DNA from: Actinomycetota bacterium | Lineage (GTDB): Bacteria > Actinomycetota > Actinomycetes > S36-B12 > UBA5976 | NCBI GenBank assembly: GCA_009702945.1 | Contig: WLGZ01000045.1 | Location: 1-7,198 of the forward strand | Direction: 5' to 3' | Length of the DNA stretch: 7,198 nucleotides | Shown here: piece by piece, positions 1-6,078 of the stretch | How positions within the stretch are numbered: position 1 is the stretch's first letter | Layout of the letters: each line of letters begins with the position of its first letter | Notes under the pieces: generated by a model | What the model was told of the DNA's origin: nothing | The model's database searches: none | What the model saw: only the letters and a program-made list of their open reading frames with translations | Made by a program: the position numbers and the translations under genes

Positions 1-60
1 AAATGAAAAAATCAAAACCCCTAGGAAGGCATAGCTCAGTCCTCGGATGTTTTTAGGCAT
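1..60 (-). CDS. N-terminus of a probable membrane protein (partial, runs off the left edge)
   Basis: An ATG at 60-58 on the minus strand opens a frame with no stop for the 20 codons to the window edge. It reads MPKNIRGLSYAFLGVLIFSF. A short basic head (K3, R6) followed by an unbroken hydrophobic stretch (about residues 8-20) is what a first transmembrane helix looks like. An in-frame TAG lies four codons upstream (codon 72-70), with no other start between it and the ATG, so this is the earliest possible start. A GAGG sits only 2 nt upstream, too close to be a normal ribosome site, but a TAGTCT box ends 6 nt before the ATG, which would suit a leaderless mRNA. The pattern resembles the start of EamA/DMT-type transporters, but 20 residues cannot establish a family. 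Confidence 0.45.
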   Translation of the reverse strand, partial: MPKNIRGLSYAFLGVLIFSF

Positions 61-93
61 GGCCTCAGACTAGTGCGATAGGTTTAACGGACT
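61..93. promoter_or_regulatory. Divergent promoter region with two -10-like boxes suited to leaderless transcription
   Basis: Only 33 bp separate the two divergent start codons. On the minus strand TAGTCT (72-67) ends 6 nt before the ATG at 60. On the plus strand TAGGTT (79-84) ends 9 nt before the ATG at 94. Both match the actinobacterial -10 pattern TANNNT at a distance that would put transcription starts at or within a few bases of the start codons. Neither gene has a well-placed Shine-Dalgarno sequence, which agrees with that. I see no convincing -35 on either side, so this is a motif-and-spacing argument only. Confidence 0.4.
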
Positions 94-798
94 ATGAATA
101 CCACCCAAACCGAATGGAACTTAGCCCGTCGGCAAATTGTCGGCAATGCAGCAAGTATCGGTTTCGCCGTAGCGATGTATGGGGTTTCTTTCGGCGCTCT
201 TGGAACCACAACTGGACTTTCTATCCCCCAAACCATGGCTTTGTCGCTATTGATGTTTACCGGCGCAAGCCAATTCACATTGGTTAGCACGCTGGCTTCA
301 GGTGGAACTGCGCTCACTGCAGTAATTGCGTCCTGGTTGATGGGAACCAGAAACGCTGCTTACTCGATGCGCATGACTCCAATTCTTAAAACTTCCGGGC
401 CGGGACGTTTAGTAGCAGTACAGCTAACTATCGATGAGTCAACTGCGATGGGATTAGCGCAAGATGAAGAGGCTTTCGAAGGACGTGCTTCTCGCCTAGC
501 TTTTTGGGCGACTGGACTTTCGGTTTACCTGTTGTGGAACTTAGCCACTTTCATTGGTGCCGTAAGCGTTTCGGCAATTGGCGATCCAAAGTCTTTTGGT
601 CTTGATGCCGCAATCGCCGCAGGACTTTTTGCATTGGTCTGGCCACAGATTAAGTCGCGAACTGATTTATCCGTGGCCTTTGGTGGCGCCTTAATTGCAT
701 TGGCATTAACGCCAGTCGTGCCACCAGGTGTTCCAGTGTTAGCAGCAGCCATAGTTGCGATCATTGTTGGTTGGGTTACCGGCAGGAAACTGTCATGA
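94..798 (+). CDS. azlC: AzlC-family branched-chain amino acid exporter, large subunit
   Basis: The 234-residue protein is the large membrane subunit of an AzlCD-type (YgaZH/BrnFE-like) exporter, known in characterised members to export branched-chain amino acids and analogues. Family marks visible here are the segment with FTGASQF at residues 55-61 after the first helices, the RN pair at 86-87 that ends the next hydrophobic stretch (73-84), and a DES motif at 114-116. Hydrophobic segments follow at about 136-160, 170-184, 193-207 and 213-228, ending in a short basic tail. The length is normal for the family. The ATG at 94 has no clear ribosome site, only a TANNNT box 9 nt upstream. The stop overlaps the azlD start as ATGA (795-798), so the two subunits are probably translationally coupled. 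Family membership is firm; the substrate is inferred from the family. Confidence 0.9.
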   Translation: MNTTQTEWNLARRQIVGNAASIGFAVAMYGVSFGALGTTTGLSIPQTMALSLLMFTGASQFTLVSTLASGGTALTAVIASWLMGTRNAAYSMRMTPILKTSGPGRLVAVQLTIDESTAMGLAQDEEAFEGRASRLAFWATGLSVYLLWNLATFIGAVSVSAIGDPKSFGLDAAIAAGLFALVWPQIKSRTDLSVAFGGALIALALTPVVPPGVPVLAAAIVAIIVGWVTGRKLS

Positions 799-1106
799 TG
801 TGGTTCGCAGTACTTGCTGGCGCTGCTGGTTGTTATGCCCTCAAATATGTGGGAAGCATTATCCCGGCTCACATTTTGGAACAACCAATCGTTAAGAGAA
901 TTGTTCTACTGTTACCTATTTCTTTGCTGAGCGCACTCGTAGCGGTGCAGACATTTGCAACAAGCCAAACATTGACTTTGGATGCCCGAGTTCCTGCTTT
1001 GGCGGCAGCCACTGTGGCGCTTAAGTTTAAGACGCCATTTATTCTTGTAGTTTTGATCGCCGCAGTAACATCTGCAGCACTTAGATACTTTGGGTTAGCT
1101 GCCTAG
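795..1106 (+). CDS. azlD: AzlD-family branched-chain amino acid exporter, small subunit
   Basis: This is the small partner of AzlC. It has 103 residues, is almost entirely hydrophobic, and has helices at about 2-17, 36-53, 66-77 and 81-97. The LLLPISLLSALVAV stretch (38-51) is typical of AzlD. I chose the ATG at 795 rather than the TTG at 771: it gives a normal-length protein, forms the ATGA overlap with azlC's stop, and is preceded by AGGAAA (784-789) 5 nt upstream. The ATG at 798 is a possible alternative by one codon. The last 12 bp overlap the 3' end of the convergent dapB gene, leaving no room for a terminator between them. Together with AzlC it would form an inner-membrane amino acid exporter; no regulator gene is visible in the window. 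Confidence 0.87.
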   Translation: MMWFAVLAGAAGCYALKYVGSIIPAHILEQPIVKRIVLLLPISLLSALVAVQTFATSQTLTLDARVPALAAATVALKFKTPFILVVLIAAVTSAALRYFGLAA

Positions 1107-1841
1107 TTCAAGTAAATGTTCAAGTCCATATGTAAGACCTGGAGTTTGGGATACTTTGCGAACTGCAAGCAAAACACCTGGCATAAATGACTCACGGTCA
1201 TACGAGTCATGACGAATCGTAAGCGACTCCCCTGGACCGCCGAACAACACTTCTTGATGCGCAACTAAACCTTGCGCTCGAATACTGTGCACGGGTACGC
1301 CAGAAACATTTGCGCCACGCGCACCTGGAATTGAGTCAGATGTTGCATCAGGCATAGCCTTCATGCCAGCCCGCGCTTGCGCAATCATTTCAGCAGTTCT
1401 CCGCGCAGTTCCGCTTGGTGCATCTGCTTTTCGTGGATGATGTAATTCAATGATTTCAACGCTGTCAAAGTGTGGTGCTGCTTGCGCCGCAAACTGCATC
1501 ATTAAAACTGCTGCTAAGCCAAAGTTTGGCGCGATTACGACATTCGCTTTGCTTGCTGCGAATTGCTTTTCCACTGTTGCTAATTTGTCAGCATCAAAAC
1601 CAGTTGTGCCAACGACTGCATGAATGTTGTTCTCAGCTAAAAACTTTAAATTTGCCTCAACTGAATTAGGCGTAGTGAAATCAACCACTACTTCAGCGCC
1701 CTTCGAAACCAACTCCATGAGATCGTCATTAACATCGAGAGCCGCTACCAGCTCACAATCTTGGCTTGCCGAAACTGCCTCACAGACTGTAGCGCCCATT
1801 CGACCTTGAGCACCCAGTACGCCTACTTTGATTTTTGTCAT
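1095..1841 (-). CDS. dapB: 4-hydroxy-tetrahydrodipicolinate reductase (DapB)
   Basis: DapB catalyses the NAD(P)H-dependent reduction of 4-hydroxy-tetrahydrodipicolinate to tetrahydrodipicolinate in the diaminopimelate/lysine pathway, in the cytoplasm. The 248 residues show the N-terminal dinucleotide-binding loop GAQGRMG (10-16), D36 at the end of the second strand, VVGTTGF (76-82), APNFGL (104-109), and the active-site signature ELHHPRKADAPSGTA (132-146). In that signature H134 and K138 correspond to the catalytic His/Lys pair, and SGT (143-145) binds substrate. LTIRHDS is present near residue 208. Length matches other actinobacterial DapB proteins. The start is well supported: GGAG (1851-1848) lies 6 nt upstream of the ATG, within the last codons of the peptidase gene, whose stop is 3 bp away. 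This spacing implies co-transcription and coupling. The TAA stop lies inside the end of convergent azlD. No odd residues seen. Confidence 0.96.
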   Translation of the reverse strand: MTKIKVGVLGAQGRMGATVCEAVSASQDCELVAALDVNDDLMELVSKGAEVVVDFTTPNSVEANLKFLAENNIHAVVGTTGFDADKLATVEKQFAASKANVVIAPNFGLAAVLMMQFAAQAAPHFDSVEIIELHHPRKADAPSGTARRTAEMIAQARAGMKAMPDATSDSIPGARGANVSGVPVHSIRAQGLVAHQEVLFGGPGESLTIRHDSYDRESFMPGVLLAVRKVSQTPGLTYGLEHLLELGS

Positions 1842-1844
1842 TAG

Positions 1845-3200
1845 TTACTCCGGTCCAACAACTGCAGTAAGGCGATCTTGCGACCAAAGTTGATGTGACA
1901 GCGCATGAACTTCTTCCAAAGTTACGGCTGAAACACGATCTAAGACTTCTGACACAGACGGCACATAACCATTGTTCATCTCGGATCTAGCAATTCTGCT
2001 CATTCGAGAAGAAGTGTCTTCCAGACCCAGAACCATGCCACCACTAACTTGACCCTTCGCTTTACTCAACTCCGCAGCGGTAATGCCATTTTTGGCCACA
2101 TCATCAAGCACATTTGTAATAACTTCTCGAACTTGATCTAAGTTCTTGGGACTACATCCTGCATATACGCCTGCCATACCAGCGTCTTGAAACTGTTGGC
2201 CAAAGGAATAGACGGTATAGACCAGTCCACGCTTTTCGCGCACTTCTTGGAACAAGCGGCTAGACATTCCCCCGCCTAGTGCAGCGTTGAAGACTGACTG
2301 GATGTAGCGACGCTCATCGGCTCGGTCTAGGCCTGGTACCCCAATAACAAGGTTTGCTTGTTCAGTTGTCTTATCTTGCTTAACGTAGCCACCAGTTTGC
2401 AGAACTTTGGTTTTATGCTTCATCGAAACATATGGGCTTTGGTTCCCATCAAGGGCAAAGCCACCTTGATTAAACGCTTTCCGAACTAACTTAACTACGG
2501 TTGCGTGATCGATATTTCCCGCCACCGCAACTATCATGCGATCCGGTGTGTAGTACTTCTTGTAAAAGCCATTTATTGATCGACGCGATAGTGATGAAAT
2601 GTTTTCAACTGTTCCAAGAATGGATCGGCCCAATGGAGCGTCGCCAAACATAGCTTTCGAGAATTGTTCATGCACTAAATCAGCTGGATCATCATCGCGC
2701 ATAGCAATTTCTTCCAAAACAACTTGGCGCTCTTGATCCACGTCAACTGAAGTGATTGTGGCGGAAGTAATCATGTCAACTAGAACATCAATTGCTTGCG
2801 GGACGCTGGTATCTAAAACTCGGGTGTAGAAACAAGTAACTTCTTTGGAAGTAAACGCATTCATTTCACCACCGACTGCATCAATAGTTGATGAGATGTC
2901 TAGTGCGCTGCGTGTCTTAGTTCCCTTAAACAACAAGTGTTCTAAGTAGTGTGCAGAGCCAGTCTGCGAGGCAACTTCATCGCGAGAGCCAATGTTTACC
3001 CAAATGCCAATCGCTGCCGATCTAACAGATGGCATTTGCTCAGTGATAATTCGAAGTCCGCCAGGCAATACTGTGCGCTTTACCAAACCGCCTTGCTCGG
3101 CGGTCAGTAACGTGCGAGTGGTCCCTGCGCGTTGTTCATGCCCAAGGACCACTGCGGAGTTTCGTGATGTCACGGTTTTAGTCTTCGTCTCCAGCGTCAT
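1845..3200 (-). CDS. M16 family zinc metallopeptidase (pitrilysin / processing-peptidase-like)
   Basis: The 451-residue protein has the two-domain layout of short M16 peptidases. The N-terminal domain has the inverted zinc motif HYLEH (84-88: H84 and H88 bind zinc, E87 is the catalytic base) inside a GSAHYLEHLLFKGT context. E164 lies 76 residues after H88 in ERQVVLEEI and is the likely third ligand, so this looks catalytically active. The second domain carries the M16 R/Y motif in the conserved stretch 309-328 (R324, Y328). Residues 1-38 are a polar, non-conserved head with no signal peptide, so a cytoplasmic enzyme is likely. Relatives commonly sit beside pnp; their physiological substrate is generally unknown. 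The ATG at 3200 overlaps pnp by 23 bp and has only a weak GAAAG upstream. A GTG at 3173, 4 bp after the pnp stop with GAAGA upstream, is a plausible alternative that drops nine residues. Confidence 0.92.
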   Translation of the reverse strand: MTLETKTKTVTSRNSAVVLGHEQRAGTTRTLLTAEQGGLVKRTVLPGGLRIITEQMPSVRSAAIGIWVNIGSRDEVASQTGSAHYLEHLLFKGTKTRSALDISSTIDAVGGEMNAFTSKEVTCFYTRVLDTSVPQAIDVLVDMITSATITSVDVDQERQVVLEEIAMRDDDPADLVHEQFSKAMFGDAPLGRSILGTVENISSLSRRSINGFYKKYYTPDRMIVAVAGNIDHATVVKLVRKAFNQGGFALDGNQSPYVSMKHKTKVLQTGGYVKQDKTTEQANLVIGVPGLDRADERRYIQSVFNAALGGGMSSRLFQEVREKRGLVYTVYSFGQQFQDAGMAGVYAGCSPKNLDQVREVITNVLDDVAKNGITAAELSKAKGQVSGGMVLGLEDTSSRMSRIARSEMNNGYVPSVSEVLDRVSAVTLEEVHALSHQLWSQDRLTAVVGPE

Positions 3201-5394
3201 CTGCGCTTTCGTCTGAACCTTCTACTACAGGTACTAGTGACAGCTTTCCACGAGGATCGATTTCCGCGATCTCTACGTGAACCTTGTCACCAACCTTAAG
3301 AACATCTTCAACATTCTCTACGCGCTTGCCACCGGAAAGCTTACGAAGCTGACTGATGTGCAACAAACCGTCCTTGCCTGGTGAAAGTGAAACGAAGGCA
3401 CCGAAGTTAGTTGTCTTAACAACTGTTCCCATGTAGCGTTCGCCTACTTCAGGCATAGTTGGGTTTGCAATGGCGTTGACCTGGGCGCGAGCAGCTTCAG
3501 CTGATTCACCATTGGTTGCACCAATGTAGACAGTGCCGTCATCACCGATGGAGATGTCAGCGCCAGTCTCTTCTTGAATCTGGTTGATGATCTTGCCCTT
3601 TGGACCAATAACTTCGCCAATCTTGTCGATTGGAATCATTACGGTGATGATGCGCGGTGCATACTGTGACATTTCGTCAGGTGCATCGATTGCTTCAAGC
3701 ATTACATCCAGGATTGCAAGACGTGCTTCGCGAGCCTGTGTTAAAGCGCCAGCCAAAACTGAAGCTGGAATACCATCCAACTTGGTGTCTAGCTGTAGTG
3801 CGGTAACAAATTCCTTTGTACCAGCAACCTTGAAGTCCATGTCGCCAAATGCATCTTCAGCGCCAAGGATGTCAGTTAGTGCAACATACTCAGTCTTGCC
3901 ATCGATTTCATCAGAGATTAGACCCATTGCAATACCTGCAACTGGTGCCTGAAGTGGCACACCTGCATTTAGTAGTGACAATGTGGATGCGCAAACTGAA
4001 CCCATTGAAGTGGAACCGTTTGATCCCAAAGCTTCAGATACCTGACGGATTGCGTATGGGAAATCCTGCTTGGAAGGTAAAACTGGAACAAGTGCACGCT
4101 CAGCTAAAGCACCGTGACCAATTTCGCGACGCTTCGGGCTACCTACACGACCGGTCTCGCCTGTTGAGTATGGCGGGAAGTTGTAGTTGTGCATGTAGTG
4201 CTTGCGAGTAACAGGTGACAAAGTGTCTAGCTGCTGTTCCATCTTCATCATGTTCAGGGTTGTTACGCCAAGAATCTGAGTCTCGCCACGTTCGAACAAT
4301 GCTGAACCGTGAACGCGTGGAATTACATCAACTTCTGCACTTAATGAGCGAATGTCACGAAGTCCACGGCCATCAATACGAATCTTGTCCTTGATAACGC
4401 GCTTGCGAACTAGCTTCTTGGTTAGTGAGCGAAGCGCTGCACTTACTTCCTTTTCGCGACCTTCAAAGCTGCCAGCTACCTTTTCGATAGTTAGTTCTTT
4501 AACTCGGTCTAGTTCTGTTTCACGCTCTTGCTTGCCGGCAATTGTTAGTGCCTTGGCAAGTTCGTCAGAAACAGCGGCTTCAACTGCAGCAAATACGTCT
4601 GCTTCGTAATCCAAGAAGACTGGGAACTCTGCAGTTTCCTTGCCAGCAACTGCAGCAAGTGCAGACTGTGCGCGACACAACTCAGCGATGAATGGCTTTG
4701 CAGCTTCAAGACCTTCAGAAACCACTTCTTCAGATGGGGCCTTAGCGCCACCCTTGATAAGAGCAATTGTGTTTTCGGTAGCTTCGGCTTCAACCATCAT
4801 GATTGCTACATCGTTACCAACAACTCGGCCAGCAACAACCATGTCAAAGACTGCGTCTTCAAGTTGGCTATGTGTTGGGAAGGCAACCCACTGACCGTTG
4901 ATTAGTGCAACGCGAACGCCACCAATCGGTCCGGAGAATGGCAAACCTGCAAGCTGTGTTGACATAGATGCTGCGTTGATTGCGATTACGTCGTAAAGCA
5001 CATCTGGATTTAGTGCCATTACGGTCACAACAACCTGAACTTCATTGCGAAGTCCCTTAACGAATGATGGGCGTAATGGACGGTCAATCAGACGGCAAGT
5101 AAGAATTGCGTCTTCAGTTGGACGGCCTTCGCGTCGGAAGAATGATCCTGGAATACGTCCAGCAGCGTACATACGCTCTTCGACGTCCACGGTTAGTGGG
5201 AAGAAATCAAACTGATCTTTAGGTGATTTACCTGCAGTAGTAGCGGATAGCAACATTGTGTCGTCATCCATGTAAACAACTGCGGTTCCGTTTGCCTGAC
5301 GTGCAAGACGTCCGGTTTCGAACTTAACTGTGCGCTTTCCGAATGACCCATTGTCAATCACAGCAACGCTGGTCTGTACTTCGTTACCCTCCAT
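3178..5394 (-). CDS. pnp: Polyribonucleotide nucleotidyltransferase (PNPase)
   Basis: PNPase is a trimeric phosphorolytic 3'-5' exoribonuclease that can also add nucleotides; the streptomycete enzyme is also called GpsI. Domains in the 738 residues are: first RNase PH fold (about 13-235) with FFRREGRP at 85-92; an all-helical linker (about 240-325); the second, catalytic RNase PH fold (about 335-560); a KH domain (about 581-640) with GPKG at 597-600; and an S1 domain (about 651-722). The tail 726-738 is very acidic. Catalytic marks are the phosphate-binding GSNGSTSMGSVC (457-468) and D514 and D520 in AEDAFGDMDF, equivalent to the E. coli Asp486/Asp492 pair. The start is supported by a strong AGGGAGG (5407-5401), 6 nt upstream. 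A 245-bp gap follows rpsO and contains RNA structures listed separately. The end overlaps the peptidase gene. Complete, with no missing key residue. Confidence 0.98.
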   Translation of the reverse strand: MEGNEVQTSVAVIDNGSFGKRTVKFETGRLARQANGTAVVYMDDDTMLLSATTAGKSPKDQFDFFPLTVDVEERMYAAGRIPGSFFRREGRPTEDAILTCRLIDRPLRPSFVKGLRNEVQVVVTVMALNPDVLYDVIAINAASMSTQLAGLPFSGPIGGVRVALINGQWVAFPTHSQLEDAVFDMVVAGRVVGNDVAIMMVEAEATENTIALIKGGAKAPSEEVVSEGLEAAKPFIAELCRAQSALAAVAGKETAEFPVFLDYEADVFAAVEAAVSDELAKALTIAGKQERETELDRVKELTIEKVAGSFEGREKEVSAALRSLTKKLVRKRVIKDKIRIDGRGLRDIRSLSAEVDVIPRVHGSALFERGETQILGVTTLNMMKMEQQLDTLSPVTRKHYMHNYNFPPYSTGETGRVGSPKRREIGHGALAERALVPVLPSKQDFPYAIRQVSEALGSNGSTSMGSVCASTLSLLNAGVPLQAPVAGIAMGLISDEIDGKTEYVALTDILGAEDAFGDMDFKVAGTKEFVTALQLDTKLDGIPASVLAGALTQAREARLAILDVMLEAIDAPDEMSQYAPRIITVMIPIDKIGEVIGPKGKIINQIQEETGADISIGDDGTVYIGATNGESAEAARAQVNAIANPTMPEVGERYMGTVVKTTNFGAFVSLSPGKDGLLHISQLRKLSGGKRVENVEDVLKVGDKVHVEIAEIDPRGKLSLVPVVEGSDESADDAGDED

Positions 5395-5400
5395 GGGTAA

Positions 5401-5420
5401 CCTCCCTCTTCATAAAGGGA
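5401..5420 (-). promoter_or_regulatory. pnp ribosome-binding site with an overlapping hairpin
   Basis: On the minus strand the Shine-Dalgarno AGGGAGG (5407-5401) lies 6 nt before the pnp ATG. Immediately upstream, TCCCT (5420-5416) is perfectly complementary to AGGGA (5407-5403), which makes a 5-bp hairpin with an 8-nt loop; one further G·U pair is possible. Five of the seven Shine-Dalgarno bases would be in the stem. The bases are seen directly; a role in limiting pnp translation is inferred. Confidence 0.45.
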
Positions 5421-5439
5421 TAACACTGCACTTCTAACG

Positions 5440-5508
5440 AGTGAAATGCATTCAAATCACATGTCGATCTTCGATCGAGAAGCGCGGCTCATTGAGCCGA
5501 ACTTCACT
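5440..5508 (-). promoter_or_regulatory. Possible three-way-junction fold in the pnp leader
   Basis: In the transcript orientation, AGTGAAG (5508-5502) can pair with TTTCACT (5446-5440), six Watson-Crick pairs and one G·U. This encloses two perfect 6-bp hairpins with 3-nt loops: one formed by CGGCTC/GAGCCG (5499-5485) and one by TCGATC/GATCGA (5478-5464). No open frame or convincing promoter was seen here. PNPase controls its own mRNA through a structured leader in E. coli; whether this leader does the same is inference. Confidence 0.35.
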
Positions 5509-5586
5509 ACCGAGGACCGACCAAACTGCTCGAATGTGCGTGCTATCCGCGGTTATCGCAAAACTGCGAGTCTTGATTTTGTGCTT

Positions 5587-5613
5587 GCTGTGCCGACACG
5601 AAATCGGCACAGC
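5587..5613 (-). terminator. rpsO-pnp intergenic stem-loop (partial terminator or RNase III processing site)
   Basis: A perfect 10-bp inverted repeat, GCTGTGCCGA/TCGGCACAGC with a 7-nt loop, lies 26 nt after the rpsO stop and about 190 nt before the pnp start. No T tract follows on either strand, so it is not a classical intrinsic terminator. In E. coli and Streptomyces the rpsO-pnp intergenic region carries a hairpin that attenuates transcription or is cut by RNase III, and this one is in the matching place. The stem is certain in sequence; which of these roles it plays is not. Confidence 0.6.
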
Positions 5614-5639
5614 TCACTTCCTAAGAAGCGCACGAAAAG

Positions 5640-5909
5640 TTATCTGCGGATACCGAGTTTTTCGATAATCGCGCGGTATCGGTTGATGTCTGTCTTGGTT
5701 AAGTAATCAAGTAGACGACGACGTTGACCAACAAGCAGTAGCAAACCGCGACGGCTGTGGTGATCGTGCTTATGAGTTTTTAGGTGTCCGGTTAGATCGT
5801 TGATGCGCTGTGTCATCAAGGCAATCTGGACTTCTGGGCTTCCGGTATCGCCAGGCTTTGTGCCGTGTTCAGCGATGATGGCCTGCTTTACTGCAGATTC
5901 CAATGGCAT
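5640..5909 (-). CDS. rpsO: 30S ribosomal protein S15
   Basis: S15 is a primary 16S rRNA-binding protein of the 30S platform and contributes a bridge to the 50S subunit. The product is 89 residues, the standard length, and carries the family hallmarks: GDTGSPEVQIALMTQRI (residues 20-36), the LKTHKHDHHSRRGLL stretch (43-57) that contacts 16S rRNA, and the basic VGQRRRLLDYL (60-70). It ends in GIRR. The ATG at 5909 has GAGAGG (5924-5919) upstream with 9-nt spacing. It lies between ribF (169-bp gap) and pnp (245-bp gap) on the same strand, the usual bacterial rpsO-pnp arrangement. Hairpins in its leader could serve S15 autoregulation, which is known from several other phyla, but I do not recognise a specific known leader class. 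Confidence 0.98.
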   Translation of the reverse strand: MPLESAVKQAIIAEHGTKPGDTGSPEVQIALMTQRINDLTGHLKTHKHDHHSRRGLLLLVGQRRRLLDYLTKTDINRYRAIIEKLGIRR

Positions 5910-5934
5910 AGATTTTTTCCTCTCGGGCGCGAAC

Positions 5935-5982
5935 AGATCCGTAGATCTTTAGATGTGACACGAGATGTGGGGCGCCCGCCCC
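5935..5982 (-). promoter_or_regulatory. rpsO leader with two hairpins and a short direct repeat
   Basis: Between a candidate promoter and rpsO the minus strand can form a GC-rich hairpin, GGGGC/GCCCC with a 4-nt loop (5982-5969), and a second 5-bp hairpin, AGATC/GATCT (5948-5935). Between them CACATCT occurs twice, 12 bp apart (5969-5963 and 5957-5951). No T tract follows either hairpin. They could be a leader bound by S15 or the end of the upstream ribF transcript. The elements are real, but short enough that some may be chance. Confidence 0.35.
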
Positions 5983-6000
5983 TCATTCGTCTGTGTTGTA

Positions 6001-6006
6001 AGGCTA
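6001..6006 (-). promoter_or_regulatory. Candidate -10 box for rpsO
   Basis: TAGCCT on the minus strand is the one clear match to the actinobacterial -10 pattern TANNNT in the ribF-rpsO gap. It would give an rpsO leader of roughly 85 nt. The region where a -35 should lie (about 6024-6031) has only TTCGCT or TTTCGC, a weak match, and falls within the duplicated 18-bp element. A 6-bp inverted repeat, CTAACA/TGTTAG (6004-6009 and 6019-6024), overlaps the box. Confidence 0.3.
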
Positions 6007-6024
6007 ACAGTTAGGGCTTGTTAG

Positions 6025-6074
6025 AGCGAAATCGTGAGATTGAGCCCCATAGGTGCAGCGAAATCGTGAGATTG
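6025..6074. repeat. Two identical 18-bp direct repeats between ribF and rpsO
   Basis: AGCGAAATCGTGAGATTG occurs at 6025-6042 and again at 6057-6074, a 32-bp period. The likeness continues for 5 more bases with one change (AGCCC against CGCCC). The second copy ends directly at the ribF stop codon (6081-6079). Each copy contains AATC and GATT separated by 4 nt, so each can form a small hairpin; in the second copy, flanking GCG/CGC bases add three outer pairs across one mismatch. It could be a dispersed intergenic repeat, a binding-site pair, or part of a ribF 3' end signal. Confidence 0.75.
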
Positions 6075-6078
6075 CGCC

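Noticed and set aside
771..794. TTG start for azlD at 771
   Set aside because: It would add eight residues encoded inside azlC. The ATG at 795 has AGGAAA upstream and the usual ATGA coupling.
3584..4211. Two plus-strand open frames of about 120 codons opposite pnp
   Set aside because: They lie entirely antisense to a clear PNPase gene, overlap each other in different frames, have no recognisable domains, and their composition follows from the pnp codons on the other strand.
4545..4793. Minus-strand 82-codon frame inside pnp
   Set aside because: It is out of frame within an intact pnp, Leu/Lys-rich as expected from frame shifting, with no supporting start signal. It does not indicate a frameshift because PNPase is complete in its own frame.
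5395..5639. A separate pnp promoter in the rpsO-pnp gap
   Set aside because: I looked for TANNNT -10 boxes with a plausible -35 on the minus strand and found no pair better than chance. One may exist but the sequence alone does not show it.
5441..5706. Overlapping plus-strand open frames across the rpsO-pnp gap into rpsO
   Set aside because: Both run through the 10-bp stem-loop and end antisense to rpsO. Their translations show no family features, and the gap is better explained as leader RNA.
5969..5982. GC-rich hairpin as an intrinsic terminator for ribF
   Set aside because: Neither strand has a T tract after the 5-bp stem, and it sits about 95 bp past the ribF stop and downstream of the candidate rpsO promoter, so a terminator call is not supported.
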